A stretch of 64,000 nucleotides of DNA from DASUPK01 sp963821705. GTDB taxonomy: Bacteria > Actinomycetota > Thermoleophilia > Solirubrobacterales > 70-9. Every line of letters begins with the position of its first letter. Within the stretch, counting starts at the first letter, position 1. The position numbers and the translations under genes were made by a program. Positions 8,901 to 17,260 of this stretch are shown here, piece after piece. The notes below the pieces were generated by a model that ran no database searches, was not told the origin of the DNA, and saw only the letters and a program-made list of their open reading frames with translations. The stretch covers positions 186,001-250,000 of the forward strand of contig CAWGEV010000004.1 of assembly GCA_963821705.1 (NCBI GenBank), given 5' to 3'.

Positions 8901-9554
8901 TCAGACCGGCAGCTTCATCGCCTTCTTGCGGCACTTCTTGCGCTTGTGCGAGCGTTTCTTCTTGCACTTCTTGAGCGCCGCCGCGCGCTGACCGGTGGCG
9001 GTGGGCAACTCGACCGTAGTCGCGAAACCGAAGTCGACGAATGCGAAGGCCATGAATGGGCCGCCCACTGTGTTCTGAAAGTAGGCCTGGCCGGGGCACG
9101 GATTGCCCCCTTCGTCGGCGATTCCGTAGGTGCCTGATCCAGGGCGAGAGATGACTAGGGCGTACAGCGAGCCCGCGGTGACGGGCGCCGGGGCAGCGAA
9201 CGTCCCTGTGACCGGCCCCTGACCACCCGATGCGAGGGTGTTGGGGACGGAGACGCTGGCGAGAATGGAGCTCGGCAGACCGCTTCCGTCCGTCTTCGCG
9301 ATCTGAAGCAGCCAAGGAAGCGCGGAGGGAGATACGTTGGTGAGCGTTGCCTGCGCCGTAGCCAGGGTGCCCGTGTGTTGTGCGGTGAAGGTCTGCGCGA
9401 CCGCCAGATTTCCATTGACGGGCGTGAGAGTGCTGCCCGTGGGGACGGTGCAGCTCGCATCTGGAACAGGTGCTGCTTCGGCGGTCGAGGCCGTGCCCGC
9501 AACGACCGCCACGGCAACGCTCGCCAAGACCAAAGTGTGAAATCGCCGAAGCAT
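8901..9554 (-). CDS. Secreted protein with Lys/Arg-rich tail, function unknown
   Basis: 217 residues. A clear signal peptide (about residues 1-28, LASVAVAVVAGTASTAEA with an AEA|AP cleavage site) is followed by a beta-rich, Ser/Thr-rich domain. The domain resembles choice-of-anchor regions, with TLTPVNGNLAVAQTFTAQ and a fibronectin-like pattern, and a Cys pair around CTVPTG and NPCPGQ. The final 25 residues are dominated by Lys and Arg (KKCKKKRSHKRKKCRKK). Such tails are frequent on secreted proteins of this lineage and may interact with wall polymers. No enzyme motif seen. It converges with the MMPL gene. Confidence 0.65.
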   Translation of the reverse strand: MLRRFHTLVLASVAVAVVAGTASTAEAAPVPDASCTVPTGSTLTPVNGNLAVAQTFTAQHTGTLATAQATLTNVSPSALPWLLQIAKTDGSGLPSSILASVSVPNTLASGGQGPVTGTFAAPAPVTAGSLYALVISRPGSGTYGIADEGGNPCPGQAYFQNTVGGPFMAFAFVDFGFATTVELPTATGQRAAALKKCKKKRSHKRKKCRKKAMKLPV

Positions 9555-9682
9555 GCTCCGCAGGCGAACTCTATCTCCGCAGGCCTCACATCGGAGAGGG
9601 AGTGGTCAGCCCGGCGCGCCCTCGATCGCCTTGCGGCGGCCCGACGCTCAAGGTAGAGCCCGATCAACCCGATACCTCACCC

Positions 9683-9931
9683 ATGAGCGCCGAGATCAGG
9701 CGGGAGCGTGTGGTGCTCGAAACGGAGCGGTACACCATCGTCGGCCACGTGACGCTCCCCGCCGAGGGCTTTCACAGCCGCCTCTCCGACCTCCTCAACC
9801 GCGAGGGCGTCCAGTTCATCCCGCTGATCGATGCCACCATCAGCGGCCGCAACGGAGAGCCTCCTCAGCAGCGCCCGTTCATCGCGGTCGCCCGCGATCA
9901 CGTGCAGCTCGCCTACGAGGCCTCCGACTAG
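9683..9931 (+). CDS. Small conserved protein, DUF6812-like
   Basis: 82 residues from the ATG at 9683, ending four bases into the convergent yqgE gene. The sequence VVLETERYTIVGHVTLP followed by SRLSDLLNREGVQFIPLIDA is a compact beta-rich domain that I associate with the DUF6812 family; the name is from memory and not verified. No signal peptide or membrane segment, so probably cytoplasmic. No function can be assigned. Upstream is a 128-base divergent intergenic region shared with the secreted protein gene. Confidence 0.6.
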   Translation: MSAEIRRERVVLETERYTIVGHVTLPAEGFHSRLSDLLNREGVQFIPLIDATISGRNGEPPQQRPFIAVARDHVQLAYEASD

Positions 9932-10452
9932 TTGACCGAAGGATCCGGGGGCATCCGCGCCAGCAGCGCGTACTCCCCACCCTTCCGGGCCAGGACGTGG
10001 GCCCAGAGGTCCCCTTCAGCGAAGGGGTCGTCGGGATGGGTCTCCTCCACGATCCACGCCTCCTGCTCGAGCTCGCCCTCGAGCTGCCCGGGTCCCCAGC
10101 CCGCGTAGCCGGCGTAGACCCGAAGGCGGCGGAGCTCGGGCGGAGTGTCGAGGTCGACCATCCCGACCGTGCCGACGATCAGCTTCGAGGCATCGCCGGG
10201 GTCCGAGTGGTCGCCGATCGCCGTCACGGCGTTCGGCTGAACCGGGCCGCCGACGTGCAGCAGGTGGTCATCGCCGATCAGCCCCGCCAGCTCGGGAGAC
10301 GCCTCGCCGACCGTCGTCTCCGAGGGCCTGTTGAGGACCAGGCCGAACGCTCCCTCCTCCGAGTGCTCCACCATCAGGATCACGGTCCTGTGGAAGTAGT
10401 CCGGCATGCTGGGCGACGCGATCAGCAGCTTGCCGTGGAGGCTCTCGCTCAC
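9928..10452 (-). CDS. YqgE/AlgH family protein
   Basis: 174 residues from the GTG at 10452; the frame runs on upstream but only antisense to the GST-like gene. Family hallmarks are present: SLHGKLLIASPSMPDYFHRTV at the N-terminus, then GAFGLVLNRPSE, LHVGGPVQPN, RVYAGYAGWGPGQLEGE and EAWIVEE. YqgE/AlgH proteins are small soluble alpha/beta proteins of unclear biochemical role. The gene is divergent from the GST-like gene with only 24 bases between the two starts, so their promoters must overlap one or both coding regions. Confidence 0.92.
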   Translation of the reverse strand: MSESLHGKLLIASPSMPDYFHRTVILMVEHSEEGAFGLVLNRPSETTVGEASPELAGLIGDDHLLHVGGPVQPNAVTAIGDHSDPGDASKLIVGTVGMVDLDTPPELRRLRVYAGYAGWGPGQLEGELEQEAWIVEETHPDDPFAEGDLWAHVLARKGGEYALLARMPPDPSVN

Positions 10453-10476
10453 GACCTCGCACAATAGGCTCCGCTC

Positions 10477-11214
10477 ATGGGGATCAAGCTGTACGGGACG
10501 AAGCCCTCGCCTCCCTCCCACACCGTGCGCCTCGAGCTCGAGGCGAAGGGCCTCGACTACAAGCCGATCTGGCTGCTGCCCGGCCTCCATCCCGCGCTGC
10601 TGCGGACCCGCGGCTTCCGGGGCGGGACGGTCCCCTCGGTCAAGCTCGACGGGCGCAAGATCCAGCGGTCGCGCGCGATCTCCCGCGCCCTCGAGGAGCT
10701 CCAGCCCGAGCCGCCGCTCTTCCCGGCGGATGCCGAGAAGCGCCTCCAGGTGGAGGAGGCGGAGCGCTGGGGCGACGAGGTCCTCCAGGACGTCCCGCGC
10801 CGGATCATTCGCTGGCTCTCGGTGCACCGGCCAGAGACCCGGACGATGATCGCCAAGGAGATCGGCGTCCCGTTCCCCAGGTTCGCCGCCTGGATCAACG
10901 CCCCGACCGCCCGCTACATGGCGAACAAGGTGGACTCGAACCAGGAGATCCACAATGCCGTCGCGCTGGTGCCCGAGGTCCTCGACCACGTCGACGGGCT
11001 GATCGCCGACGGAGTGATCGGCGGCGATCAGCCCAACGCCGCCGACTTCCAGATCGCGACCTCCGTGCGCGCGCTGCTCACCATCCGGGACCTCGACCCG
11101 GTCACCAACGGCCGGCCCGCGGCGGATCACGCGATGCGGCTGGTCCCGGAGTTCGGCAACGACTTCCCCGCCGGGCTCCTGCCCGTCGAGATGCTCGCCT
11201 CCGTCAGGGGCTGA
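10477..11214 (+). CDS. Glutathione S-transferase-like protein
   Basis: 245 residues. The N-terminal thioredoxin-like domain begins IKLYGTKPSPPSHTVRLELE, where SPPSH occupies the usual catalytic Ser/Cys loop, and includes GTVPSVKLDG with the cis-Pro. It continues to an all-helical C-terminal domain (from about residue 90) with QPNAADFQIATSVRALL, the usual N-capping/hydrophobic staple region. Actinobacteria mostly lack glutathione, so the thiol partner may differ or the protein may be non-catalytic. The last 11 bases overlap the convergent dehydrogenase gene. Confidence 0.75.
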   Translation: MGIKLYGTKPSPPSHTVRLELEAKGLDYKPIWLLPGLHPALLRTRGFRGGTVPSVKLDGRKIQRSRAISRALEELQPEPPLFPADAEKRLQVEEAERWGDEVLQDVPRRIIRWLSVHRPETRTMIAKEIGVPFPRFAAWINAPTARYMANKVDSNQEIHNAVALVPEVLDHVDGLIADGVIGGDQPNAADFQIATSVRALLTIRDLDPVTNGRPAADHAMRLVPEFGNDFPAGLLPVEMLASVRG

Positions 11215-12238
11215 GAACGATCTTGAGCGCCTCGCGGTTGTCGTAGATCTCGTACGCCTCGGCCGCCTCCTCGAGCTTCATGTGGTGGGTGACGAGGGGC
11301 GCCGGATCGAGCTTGCCGGCCGAGAGCAGCTCGAGCACCGGGTCGAGGTGCTTGATCACGTTGGCGTGGCCGCTGGTCAGGGTCAGGGCCTTGATCCAGA
11401 GCACGCCCATGTGGACCTCGGCTCGCTCCGCGTAGACGCCGGTCACCGACACGGTGCCGGCCTTGCGCGCGAGCCGCAACGCCAGGTCGAGCGCCTCGGG
11501 ATGGCCGACGGCCTCCACGGCGAGATCCACCCCGCGGCCCTCGGTCAGCCTCTTGACCTCGGCCCGCGGGTCCTGCTCGGTGAGGTGCACCGGGGTGGCG
11601 CCGAAGGACTCCGCCATCCGCAGCCGGTCCTCGACCGTGTCGATGGCGACGACCGCGGAGGCGCCGGCGGCCTTGGCGGCCTGGACGGCACAGAGGCCGA
11701 CCGGGCCCATGCCGAGGACGGCGGCCGTCTCCCCCTCGGCGAGCGGGCGGGACTGGATCGCGTGGTAGCCCGTGCCCATCACGTCTCCGGCGAAGAGGGC
11801 GACGTCGTCTGAGAGGCCCTCGGGAATCTTCCGCAGCGCCAGATTGGCGTGCGGGACCAGCAGCATTTCGGCCTGGGCCCCCTGCAGGTCGCCGAGCGTC
11901 TTGCCGTGCCCGAAGACGCGCGCCTGGTCGCACTTGTGGAACTCCTCCCGCTTGCAGAAGAAGCACTCGCCGCAGGCCGTGCCGTAGGTGCCGAGCACCC
12001 GGTCGCCGACGGCGACCCGGGTCACGTCGTCGCCCGCCGCGACGACCTCCCCCACGTACTCGTGCCCGATCACGAAGCCGGGCTCGATCTGCACACGCCC
12101 GTGGTAGATGTGGAGGTCGGAGCCGCAGATCCCGCTCGCCTCGACGCGGATGATCACGTCGTCCGGCGCGATCAGCTCGGGCTCGGGCACGTCTTCGATC
12201 TGAACCTCGCCGGGGGCCTGAAAGGTGACCGCACGCAT
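11204..12238 (-). CDS. Zinc-dependent medium-chain alcohol dehydrogenase (MDR)
   Basis: 344 residues. The catalytic zinc site is seen in EASGICGSDLHIYHG (Cys and following His) and in GHEYVGEV (His-Glu). The structural zinc lobe is present as four cysteines in the stretch CGECFFCKREEFHKC. The NAD(P)-binding motif is GMGPVGLCAVQAAKAAGAS, followed by the Asp of VVAIDTVEDR, which favours NAD over NADP. The substrate is unknown; the family oxidises secondary or polyol-type alcohols or reduces aldehydes. The gene is divergent from an SDR dehydrogenase. Confidence 0.9.
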   Translation of the reverse strand: MRAVTFQAPGEVQIEDVPEPELIAPDDVIIRVEASGICGSDLHIYHGRVQIEPGFVIGHEYVGEVVAAGDDVTRVAVGDRVLGTYGTACGECFFCKREEFHKCDQARVFGHGKTLGDLQGAQAEMLLVPHANLALRKIPEGLSDDVALFAGDVMGTGYHAIQSRPLAEGETAAVLGMGPVGLCAVQAAKAAGASAVVAIDTVEDRLRMAESFGATPVHLTEQDPRAEVKRLTEGRGVDLAVEAVGHPEALDLALRLARKAGTVSVTGVYAERAEVHMGVLWIKALTLTSGHANVIKHLDPVLELLSAGKLDPAPLVTHHMKLEEAAEAYEIYDNREALKIVLSP

Positions 12239-12279
12239 GGGCGCGCAGCGTACAGCCGGGTAGGATCGCCTTGATGTGA

Positions 12280-12312
12280 GGGTGCGCCGTAGCCGAAGGC
12301 GAGGCGCAACCC
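12280..12312. repeat. Inverted repeat in the divergent MDR/SDR promoter region
   Basis: The arms GGGTGCGCC (12280-12288) and GGCGCAACCC (12303-12312) pair with one bulged base around a 14-base loop. It lies between two divergent start codons, so it is more likely an operator or 5' leader hairpin than a terminator. No run of T follows. Confidence 0.35.
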
Positions 12313-12339
12313 GATTAACTGGGCAAAGGAGAGGGCACG

Positions 12340-13194
12340 ATGGGGATCGAGAAGTCGCGACCCGTGCTGATCACGGGCTGCTCGACGGGAATCGGACGGG
12401 CCACGGCGGAGAAGCTGGCGCACGACGGCTGGAACGTGCACGCGACCGCGCGGCGCCCCGAGGCGATCGAGGACCTCGAGAAGAAGGGGTGCACGATCCA
12501 CGCCCTCGACGTCACCGACGAGCGCTCGATGGAGAAGGCGGTCGAGGAGATCGCGAAGGACGGCCCGATCGGTGCGCTGGTCAACAACGCCGGGTACAGC
12601 CAGAGCGGCGCGATCGAGACGATCCCGATGGAGAGCGTGCGCAGGCAGTTCGAGACCAACGTCTTCGGGCTGATGCGGATGTGCCAGCTCTGCCTGCCCT
12701 CGATGCGCGAGGCCGGCAGCGGCCGGATCGTGAACCTGAGCTCGATGGGCGGCAAGCTGACCTTCCCCGGCGGCGGTGTCTACCACGCGACCAAGCACGC
12801 GGTCGAGGCCCTCTCCGATGCCCTCCGCTTCGAGGTGAAGGAGTTCGGCGTCGACGTCGTCGTGATCGAGCCGGGGCTGATCATCACCGAGTTCGGCGAG
12901 ACCGCCAGCAACAGCATCGCCGCAGTCGAGGAGCACGGCCCCTACGAGAAGTTCAACGAGAATGTGGGCAAGGTGACCGCGAACGCCTATACGGGCCCGA
13001 TGGCCAGGTTCGGAGCCGGGCCAGAAGCCGTGGCCGGCAAGATCTCGAAGGCGCTCACGGCCCGCCGGCCGGCGACGCGCTACAAGGTCACGCCGTCGGC
13101 GAGGGTGATGATGGGGGTGCGCCGGATGTCGACCGACCGGATGTGGGACCGATTCGTGCGGTCGCAATACCCACCCCCGAAGGCCGAAGCCTGA
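12340..13194 (+). CDS. Short-chain dehydrogenase/reductase (SDR)
   Basis: 284 residues with a good ribosome binding site (AAAGGAGAGG) upstream. Classical SDR features: TGCSTGIGRATAE (TGxxxGxG cofactor loop), the Asp of HALDVTDER, LVNNAGYSQSG (NNAG), IVNLSSMGGK with the catalytic Ser, and VYHATKHAVEAL with the Tyr-x3-Lys pair. An Arg-Arg after the second strand (ATARRPE) suggests NADP preference. The substrate is unknown. It shares a 101-base divergent intergenic region with the MDR dehydrogenase. Confidence 0.92.
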   Translation: MGIEKSRPVLITGCSTGIGRATAEKLAHDGWNVHATARRPEAIEDLEKKGCTIHALDVTDERSMEKAVEEIAKDGPIGALVNNAGYSQSGAIETIPMESVRRQFETNVFGLMRMCQLCLPSMREAGSGRIVNLSSMGGKLTFPGGGVYHATKHAVEALSDALRFEVKEFGVDVVVIEPGLIITEFGETASNSIAAVEEHGPYEKFNENVGKVTANAYTGPMARFGAGPEAVAGKISKALTARRPATRYKVTPSARVMMGVRRMSTDRMWDRFVRSQYPPPKAEA

Positions 13195-13232
13195 TCGCGG
13201 GGCGGGGCGGCTCGGGCTGAGGCCCCGCCCGC

Positions 13233-14243
13233 ATGGACGCCGGGCTCGCATTCGCAGTCGCCCTCGCAATCGCCTTCGCGGTCACCAACGGACTGCACGA
13301 CGCCGCGAACGCGATCGCCACGCTGGTCGCGACGCGAGGCGCCACGCCCGGCCAGGCGATCGTGCTGGCCACCATCTTCAACCTGATCGGCCCGTTCGTG
13401 GTCGGGGCGGCGGTCGCCGACACGATCGGCGGGATCGTCACGGTCTCCCCGTCCGTGAACACCGAGGTGATCGGCTGCGGGCTGGCGGCGGCGGTGCTCT
13501 GGAACATGACGACCTGGTACCTCGGGCTGCCGTCCAGCTCCGGGCACGCGCTGGTCGGCGGCCTCGTCGGTGCGGCGCTCGTCCAGGGCGGCCTTGACGC
13601 CGTGAACTGGGGCGGCATCGAGTCCGGCAAGCCGGTCGGCGTCTTCGGCACGCTGATCGCGCTGGCGATCTCGCCCGTGCTCGGCGGACTGGTCGCCCTG
13701 ATCGTCATCCGCGCCCTGCGCAGATTGGCCCGCCGCCTGACCCGTGCCTGGGACGGCTCCGTCACGGCCGGTCAGTGGGTGACGTCCTCGGCGCTGGCAT
13801 TCAGCCACGGGGCGAACGACGCGCAGAAGGCGGTCGGCGTGATCGCGGCCCTGCTGCTCGGGGCCGGGAAGGCTGACTCCCTGAGCGCTCCCACCTGGGC
13901 GACCCTGGCCTGCGCCGTCGCCCTCACGATCGGAACGGCGTTCGGCGGATGGAGGATCATCCGCACCGTGGGACTTCGCATCTACCGCCTGCAGCCGGTC
14001 GAGGGCCTGGCCAGCCAGGCCTCGTCGGCGGGCGTGATCTTCGGCGCCTCCCTGCTCGGCGCGCCGACCTCGACCTCGCAGGTCGTCGCCTCCTCTGTGG
14101 TCGGGATCGGCGGAGGCCGCCGTCGCCTCCGTCACGTCAACTGGGCGGTCGTCAGGAACATCGGGCTCGCCTGGCTGATCACGATGCCGATCACCGCCAT
14201 CGTGGCCGGCGGGATCCTCGTGCTCTGGAAGGCGATCACGTGA
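13233..14243 (+). CDS. Inorganic phosphate transporter, PiT family
   Basis: 336 residues with about ten hydrophobic helices. The two PiT signature repeats are present: FAVTNGLHDAANAIATLVAT near the N-terminus and FSHGANDAQKAVGVIAALL in the second half, plus GLPSSSGHALVGGLVG and GAPTSTSQVVASSVVGIG. It would move phosphate with cations (metal-phosphate/H+) across the cytoplasmic membrane. The stop overlaps the next start (GTGA), and the next gene encodes a DUF47 protein, the standard partner of Pit transporters, which supports the call. Confidence 0.93.
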   Translation: MDAGLAFAVALAIAFAVTNGLHDAANAIATLVATRGATPGQAIVLATIFNLIGPFVVGAAVADTIGGIVTVSPSVNTEVIGCGLAAAVLWNMTTWYLGLPSSSGHALVGGLVGAALVQGGLDAVNWGGIESGKPVGVFGTLIALAISPVLGGLVALIVIRALRRLARRLTRAWDGSVTAGQWVTSSALAFSHGANDAQKAVGVIAALLLGAGKADSLSAPTWATLACAVALTIGTAFGGWRIIRTVGLRIYRLQPVEGLASQASSAGVIFGASLLGAPTSTSQVVASSVVGIGGGRRRLRHVNWAVVRNIGLAWLITMPITAIVAGGILVLWKAIT

Positions 14244-14854
14244 GACGGAAGCGCCGCTGGTTCCTGCCGGACACGCCGGACCTGATCGGCCAGCTGCGCG
14301 CGCAGTCGGGTATCGCCAGGGAGGGGCTCGAGGCGTTCGCCTCCTGGGCCGCAGGAGACGCCGCCGCCGGCGACGCCCTGGTCGAGATCGAGGATCGGGG
14401 CGAGGCCGCGAAGCGGGAGCTGCTGGAGCAGGTGCGGGAGGCGTTCATCACGCCGCTCGCTCCCGAGGACCTGTTCGCCCTCTCGCGGGGCATCGACTGG
14501 ATCCTCGACTACAGCAGTGACCTGGTCAGGGAGTCCGAGGCAATGTCGAGCCCGCCCGACGCCCGCCTCGCCGAGATGGCCGGGTTCTTGAGGGACGCCG
14601 TCGTCCACATCGATGAATCCATCAGCCGCCTGGGATCGGATGGCGACGCCGCCTCTGCCGCCGCCGACCAGGCGATTCGCGCCGAGCGCGAGCTCGAGCA
14701 CAGCTACTACCGCGGCATGGCCGAGCTGCTCGAAGTGGACAAGCGGAACGAGCGCATCTCGAGCCGTGAGCTCTACCGGCGCTGCGCGCGGATCGGCGAC
14801 GAGGTGATCGACGTCGCGGAGCGCATCGTCTACTCGGTGGTCAAGGAGAGCTGA
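14240..14854 (+). CDS. DUF47 / PhoU-like phosphate transport accessory protein
   Basis: 204 residues from the GTG overlapping the PiT stop. It opens RRKRRWFLPDTPDLIGQLRAQ and is otherwise all-helical, with heptad-like acidic stretches (DRGEAAKRELLEQVREAFITPL, then EDLFALSRGIDWILDY), matching DUF47 proteins that fold like PhoU and bind metal clusters through Asp/Glu residues. It is thought to regulate the adjacent PiT transporter in the cytoplasm. Co-transcription is almost certain from the overlap. Confidence 0.9.
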   Translation: MRRKRRWFLPDTPDLIGQLRAQSGIAREGLEAFASWAAGDAAAGDALVEIEDRGEAAKRELLEQVREAFITPLAPEDLFALSRGIDWILDYSSDLVRESEAMSSPPDARLAEMAGFLRDAVVHIDESISRLGSDGDAASAAADQAIRAERELEHSYYRGMAELLEVDKRNERISSRELYRRCARIGDEVIDVAERIVYSVVKES

Positions 14855-14884
14855 CCCGGGAGGTTTGAAAGACCGGCCGGACGA

Positions 14885-15694
14885 TCAGCTCTGGTACGGG
14901 CCGCGCCGGGCGAGGCAGGCGGCGCCGGCCTCGGCGGCGAGCGAGAGGGCGGACTCGACGTCCTTCCCGGCCGCCAATCCGTAGGTCAGCGCGGCCGCGA
15001 ACGAGTCACCGCATCCGTAGCTGTCCTCGATCGGCCCGGGCAGAGGCGCGGCGTCCCAAGTGCCCTCTCTCCCGTCGGCCGTCTCGTACCGGCCGCCGTG
15101 CTGGCCTCGCGTCGCCACCAGCAGGGCGGGCCGGGGCTCGAGCGCGTGGGCGAGTGTGGATTCGAACACGTCGCCGTCGGAATAGACGAGCGCATCCAGC
15201 CTGACCCTGGACTCGGCGAGCGGACGGCCGGTCCTGGGTGAGGCAACGAGAACGCGTGCGGCGCGGGCCGCCTCCAGCGCGGCCTCGTCCCCGGCCGTCA
15301 AGTAGACGCCGTCCGCGCCCTCGAGCGCGTCCCAGCCGAGGGCGTCGCCGCCTTCCGGCTCGAGGCGCTCGCCGATCGTGGTGATGGTCCGCTCGCCGTG
15401 GGAGTCGAGAAATGTGTGCGCTCGGCGAGTCGGCCCCTCGCGGATCGCCGCGTCCACGGCGACGTCCAGCTCGCCGAGCCGCAGCCGCGAGCGCTCCGCC
15501 AGCTCGTCCGAGCCCAGCGCCGTCAGCAGCGTCGAACCACCGGCATGCCGCGCGAGCTCCACCGCCGCCACCGCCCCTCCGCCCGCCGGCTCCTGGAAGC
15601 TGTCCGAGGCGTGGACGATCTCGCCCGCAGCAGGGACGTGGTCCCCGTGGACGAACTCCACCCACTCGACATGTCCGATCGCAGCGACCCTCAT
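14885..15694 (-). CDS. PfkB-family sugar/nucleoside kinase
   Basis: 269 residues from the ATG at 15694; an earlier in-frame start would add a poor basic leader. The first PfkB signature appears as PAGGGAVAAVELARHAGG and the second as EDSYGCGDSFAAALTYGLAAG, whose GCGD keeps the catalytic Asp although the usual DTxGAGD is altered to DSYGCGD. It would phosphorylate a sugar or related alcohol with ATP; the substrate is not predictable. It is relatively short for the family. It converges on the DUF47 gene with a 30-base gap. Confidence 0.85.
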   Translation of the reverse strand: MRVAAIGHVEWVEFVHGDHVPAAGEIVHASDSFQEPAGGGAVAAVELARHAGGSTLLTALGSDELAERSRLRLGELDVAVDAAIREGPTRRAHTFLDSHGERTITTIGERLEPEGGDALGWDALEGADGVYLTAGDEAALEAARAARVLVASPRTGRPLAESRVRLDALVYSDGDVFESTLAHALEPRPALLVATRGQHGGRYETADGREGTWDAAPLPGPIEDSYGCGDSFAAALTYGLAAGKDVESALSLAAEAGAACLARRGPYQS

Positions 15695-15757
15695 AGCCGG
15701 GGATTCTCGCCGGTCGCGGCGCGCGTACGTCAAGCCCTCTCTCTACCGTGCCGGGTT

Positions 15758-16462
15758 GTGAGGTCAGGGACGATCCTCATCTGCGCCGCGGCTTCGTTGA
15801 TCGCCGTCCTCCTCCCGGGGACCGCGCAGGGCGGGACGCCGATCAACGAAGTGGATGCCTGGGCCTACCCGCAGACGGCGGCGCAGGTCCGCAGCCAGCC
15901 CTCGGACTCGGCCTCGAGCATCTCCAAGCTCCACTTCCTCACCGAGCTCAGGGCTCCCGAGGTCTACCGGGCCACCGGCCGGCTCCAGGACCCGAATTCC
16001 GGCGAGACCTGGCTCCGGATAGCGGTGCTGGGGCGGCCCAACGGCCGCGAGGGCTGGGTTCCCGCTTCGGCGCTCGGCACGTTGCACAAGATCACCGAAA
16101 CGCTCGTCATCAACCGCTCTGCTTTGCGGGCCGTCCTCTACAAGGGCAAGCACCGCCTCTGGAGCGCGCCGATCGGAATCGGCAGGGGCAGGTGGCCGAC
16201 GCCTCCCGGCGACTTCTACATCCGCGAGGCGATCCGGATCAAGCGCGGGAACGGCGTCTACGGGTCGTTCGCCTTCGGCACGAGCGCGTACTCGCCCAGC
16301 CTCAGCGACTGGCCCGGCGGCGGGGTGATCGGCATCCACGGGACCAACCAGCCGAACCTGATCCCGGGCCGGATCTCACACGGCTGCATCCGGGTGCGCA
16401 ACCCCCAGATCAACCGGCTGCGGCGGCTGGCCGGAGTCGGCACCGCTGTCGAGATCCGCTAG
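15758..16462 (+). CDS. Secreted L,D-transpeptidase (YkuD domain)
   Basis: 234 residues from a GTG at 15758. A signal peptide covers about residues 1-25 (LICAAASLIAVLLPGTAQG). An SH3-like segment (WAYPQTAAQVRSQPS to GREGWVPASALG, about 34-107) precedes the YkuD catalytic domain (about 115-234). That domain has IGIHGTNQPN and RISHGCIRVRN, giving His194, His208 and the nucleophile Cys210. The enzyme would form 3-3 peptidoglycan crosslinks or attach proteins in the wall. The stop codon overlaps the end of the truncated minus-strand gene that follows. Confidence 0.92.
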   Translation: MRSGTILICAAASLIAVLLPGTAQGGTPINEVDAWAYPQTAAQVRSQPSDSASSISKLHFLTELRAPEVYRATGRLQDPNSGETWLRIAVLGRPNGREGWVPASALGTLHKITETLVINRSALRAVLYKGKHRLWSAPIGIGRGRWPTPPGDFYIREAIRIKRGNGVYGSFAFGTSAYSPSLSDWPGGGVIGIHGTNQPNLIPGRISHGCIRVRNPQINRLRRLAGVGTAVEIR

Positions 16463-16710
16463 TCGCAGTAGACGAACGAGCGGAGGCTGCCCGTCGACTT
16501 ACCGCCGGAATGGAGCCCCGTCACGCGCCAGGCGGAGCCCACCGGCTGCGAGGCGAGCACGAAGACGTTGTTACCACCGCCGGCCAGCGTCGCCGGGGAG
16601 GTCAGGAAGCCGCCGGCGACCGGGGTGAGCCCCGGACCGCAGGGCTTGGTGTCGGCCGACTTCGTCGTCAGGTCGCCGGTCAGCGAGGCCGAGCCGCTCG
16701 CCAACCGGCT
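16459..16710 (-). pseudogene. 3' remnant of a secreted protein gene, 5' part missing
   Basis: On the minus strand, from about 16710 down to the TAG at 16459, the codons look like a real gene. They encode CGPGLTPVAGGFLTSP, then NNVFVLASQPVGSAWRV and a terminal SLRSFVYCD, the C-terminal domain of a Cys-paired secreted-protein family common in this lineage. Upstream of about 16710 the same frame stays open but stops looking protein-like, and plus-strand coding begins there instead. No signal peptide is found. I read it as a gene that lost its 5' part at a junction near 16.71 kb; misassembly is the other possibility. Confidence 0.45.
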
Positions 16711-17155
16711 GCCCCAGTTCGACGCCGACCTGACCGCCCCCGGGTCCCAGACCAACCAGGTCGCGGCGATCGACGCGTTCAGCCCGGTCACCAGCCTCAC
16801 TGTCCGCAACAGCGGCTCGGGCCAGACCACCGTTCTCCAGGCGCCCTCGGCCGGAGGGGTCTCGGGCCAGAACGCCTCCCTCGAGGTCTCGGAGGGCTGC
16901 CGCCGGGTGGCGACCGCGAAGGTGACGGGCCCCGACATCGAGAGCGTCACCTTCTTCGTCGACAGCAAGCGCCAGGCCACCGTGAACGAGGCTCCCTTCC
17001 AGACCAAGATCAAGGCCTTCAAGCTCTCGACCGGCCATCACAAGGTGACGGCCAAGGTCACCTTCACCCAGGGGAGCGGCAACACCTCCCCCGCGAAGTT
17101 CCAGGGCGGCTTCCTGCGCTGCAAGCCGCCCAAGCTGCCCAATTTCACGGGCTAG
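16568..17155 (+). CDS. 5'-truncated extracellular-type protein with C-terminal Ig-like domain
   Basis: The open frame from a TTG at 16568 gives 195 residues, but convincing coding starts only near 16.72 kb. From there: NQVAAIDAFSPVTSLTVRNS, then CRRVATAKVTGPDIESVTFF and HHKVTAKVTFTQGSG. This is the Ig-like/cadherin-like module that usually ends secreted actinobacterial proteins, here closing with LRCKPPKLP. No signal peptide or plausible ribosome binding site precedes it, so the 5' half is probably lost. The first 50 residues are antisense to a real minus-strand remnant. Confidence 0.45.
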   Translation: MLPPPASVAGEVRKPPATGVSPGPQGLVSADFVVRSPVSEAEPLANRLPQFDADLTAPGSQTNQVAAIDAFSPVTSLTVRNSGSGQTTVLQAPSAGGVSGQNASLEVSEGCRRVATAKVTGPDIESVTFFVDSKRQATVNEAPFQTKIKAFKLSTGHHKVTAKVTFTQGSGNTSPAKFQGGFLRCKPPKLPNFTG

Positions 17156-17260
17156 CCACGCTGACCTTCCCGGCCCGCCGGGCCACTCGGTGGTGAGCAC
17201 GGACGGCAATCCGTGGCTCGACACGATGCCACGAGGGCGTCGCCCCCCTACGTTTGGAGC

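Noticed and set aside
10477..11214. The GST-like protein as a confirmed glutathione transferase
   Set aside because: The fold is GST-like but the catalytic residue is uncertain and most Actinobacteria lack glutathione, so only a family-level name is given.
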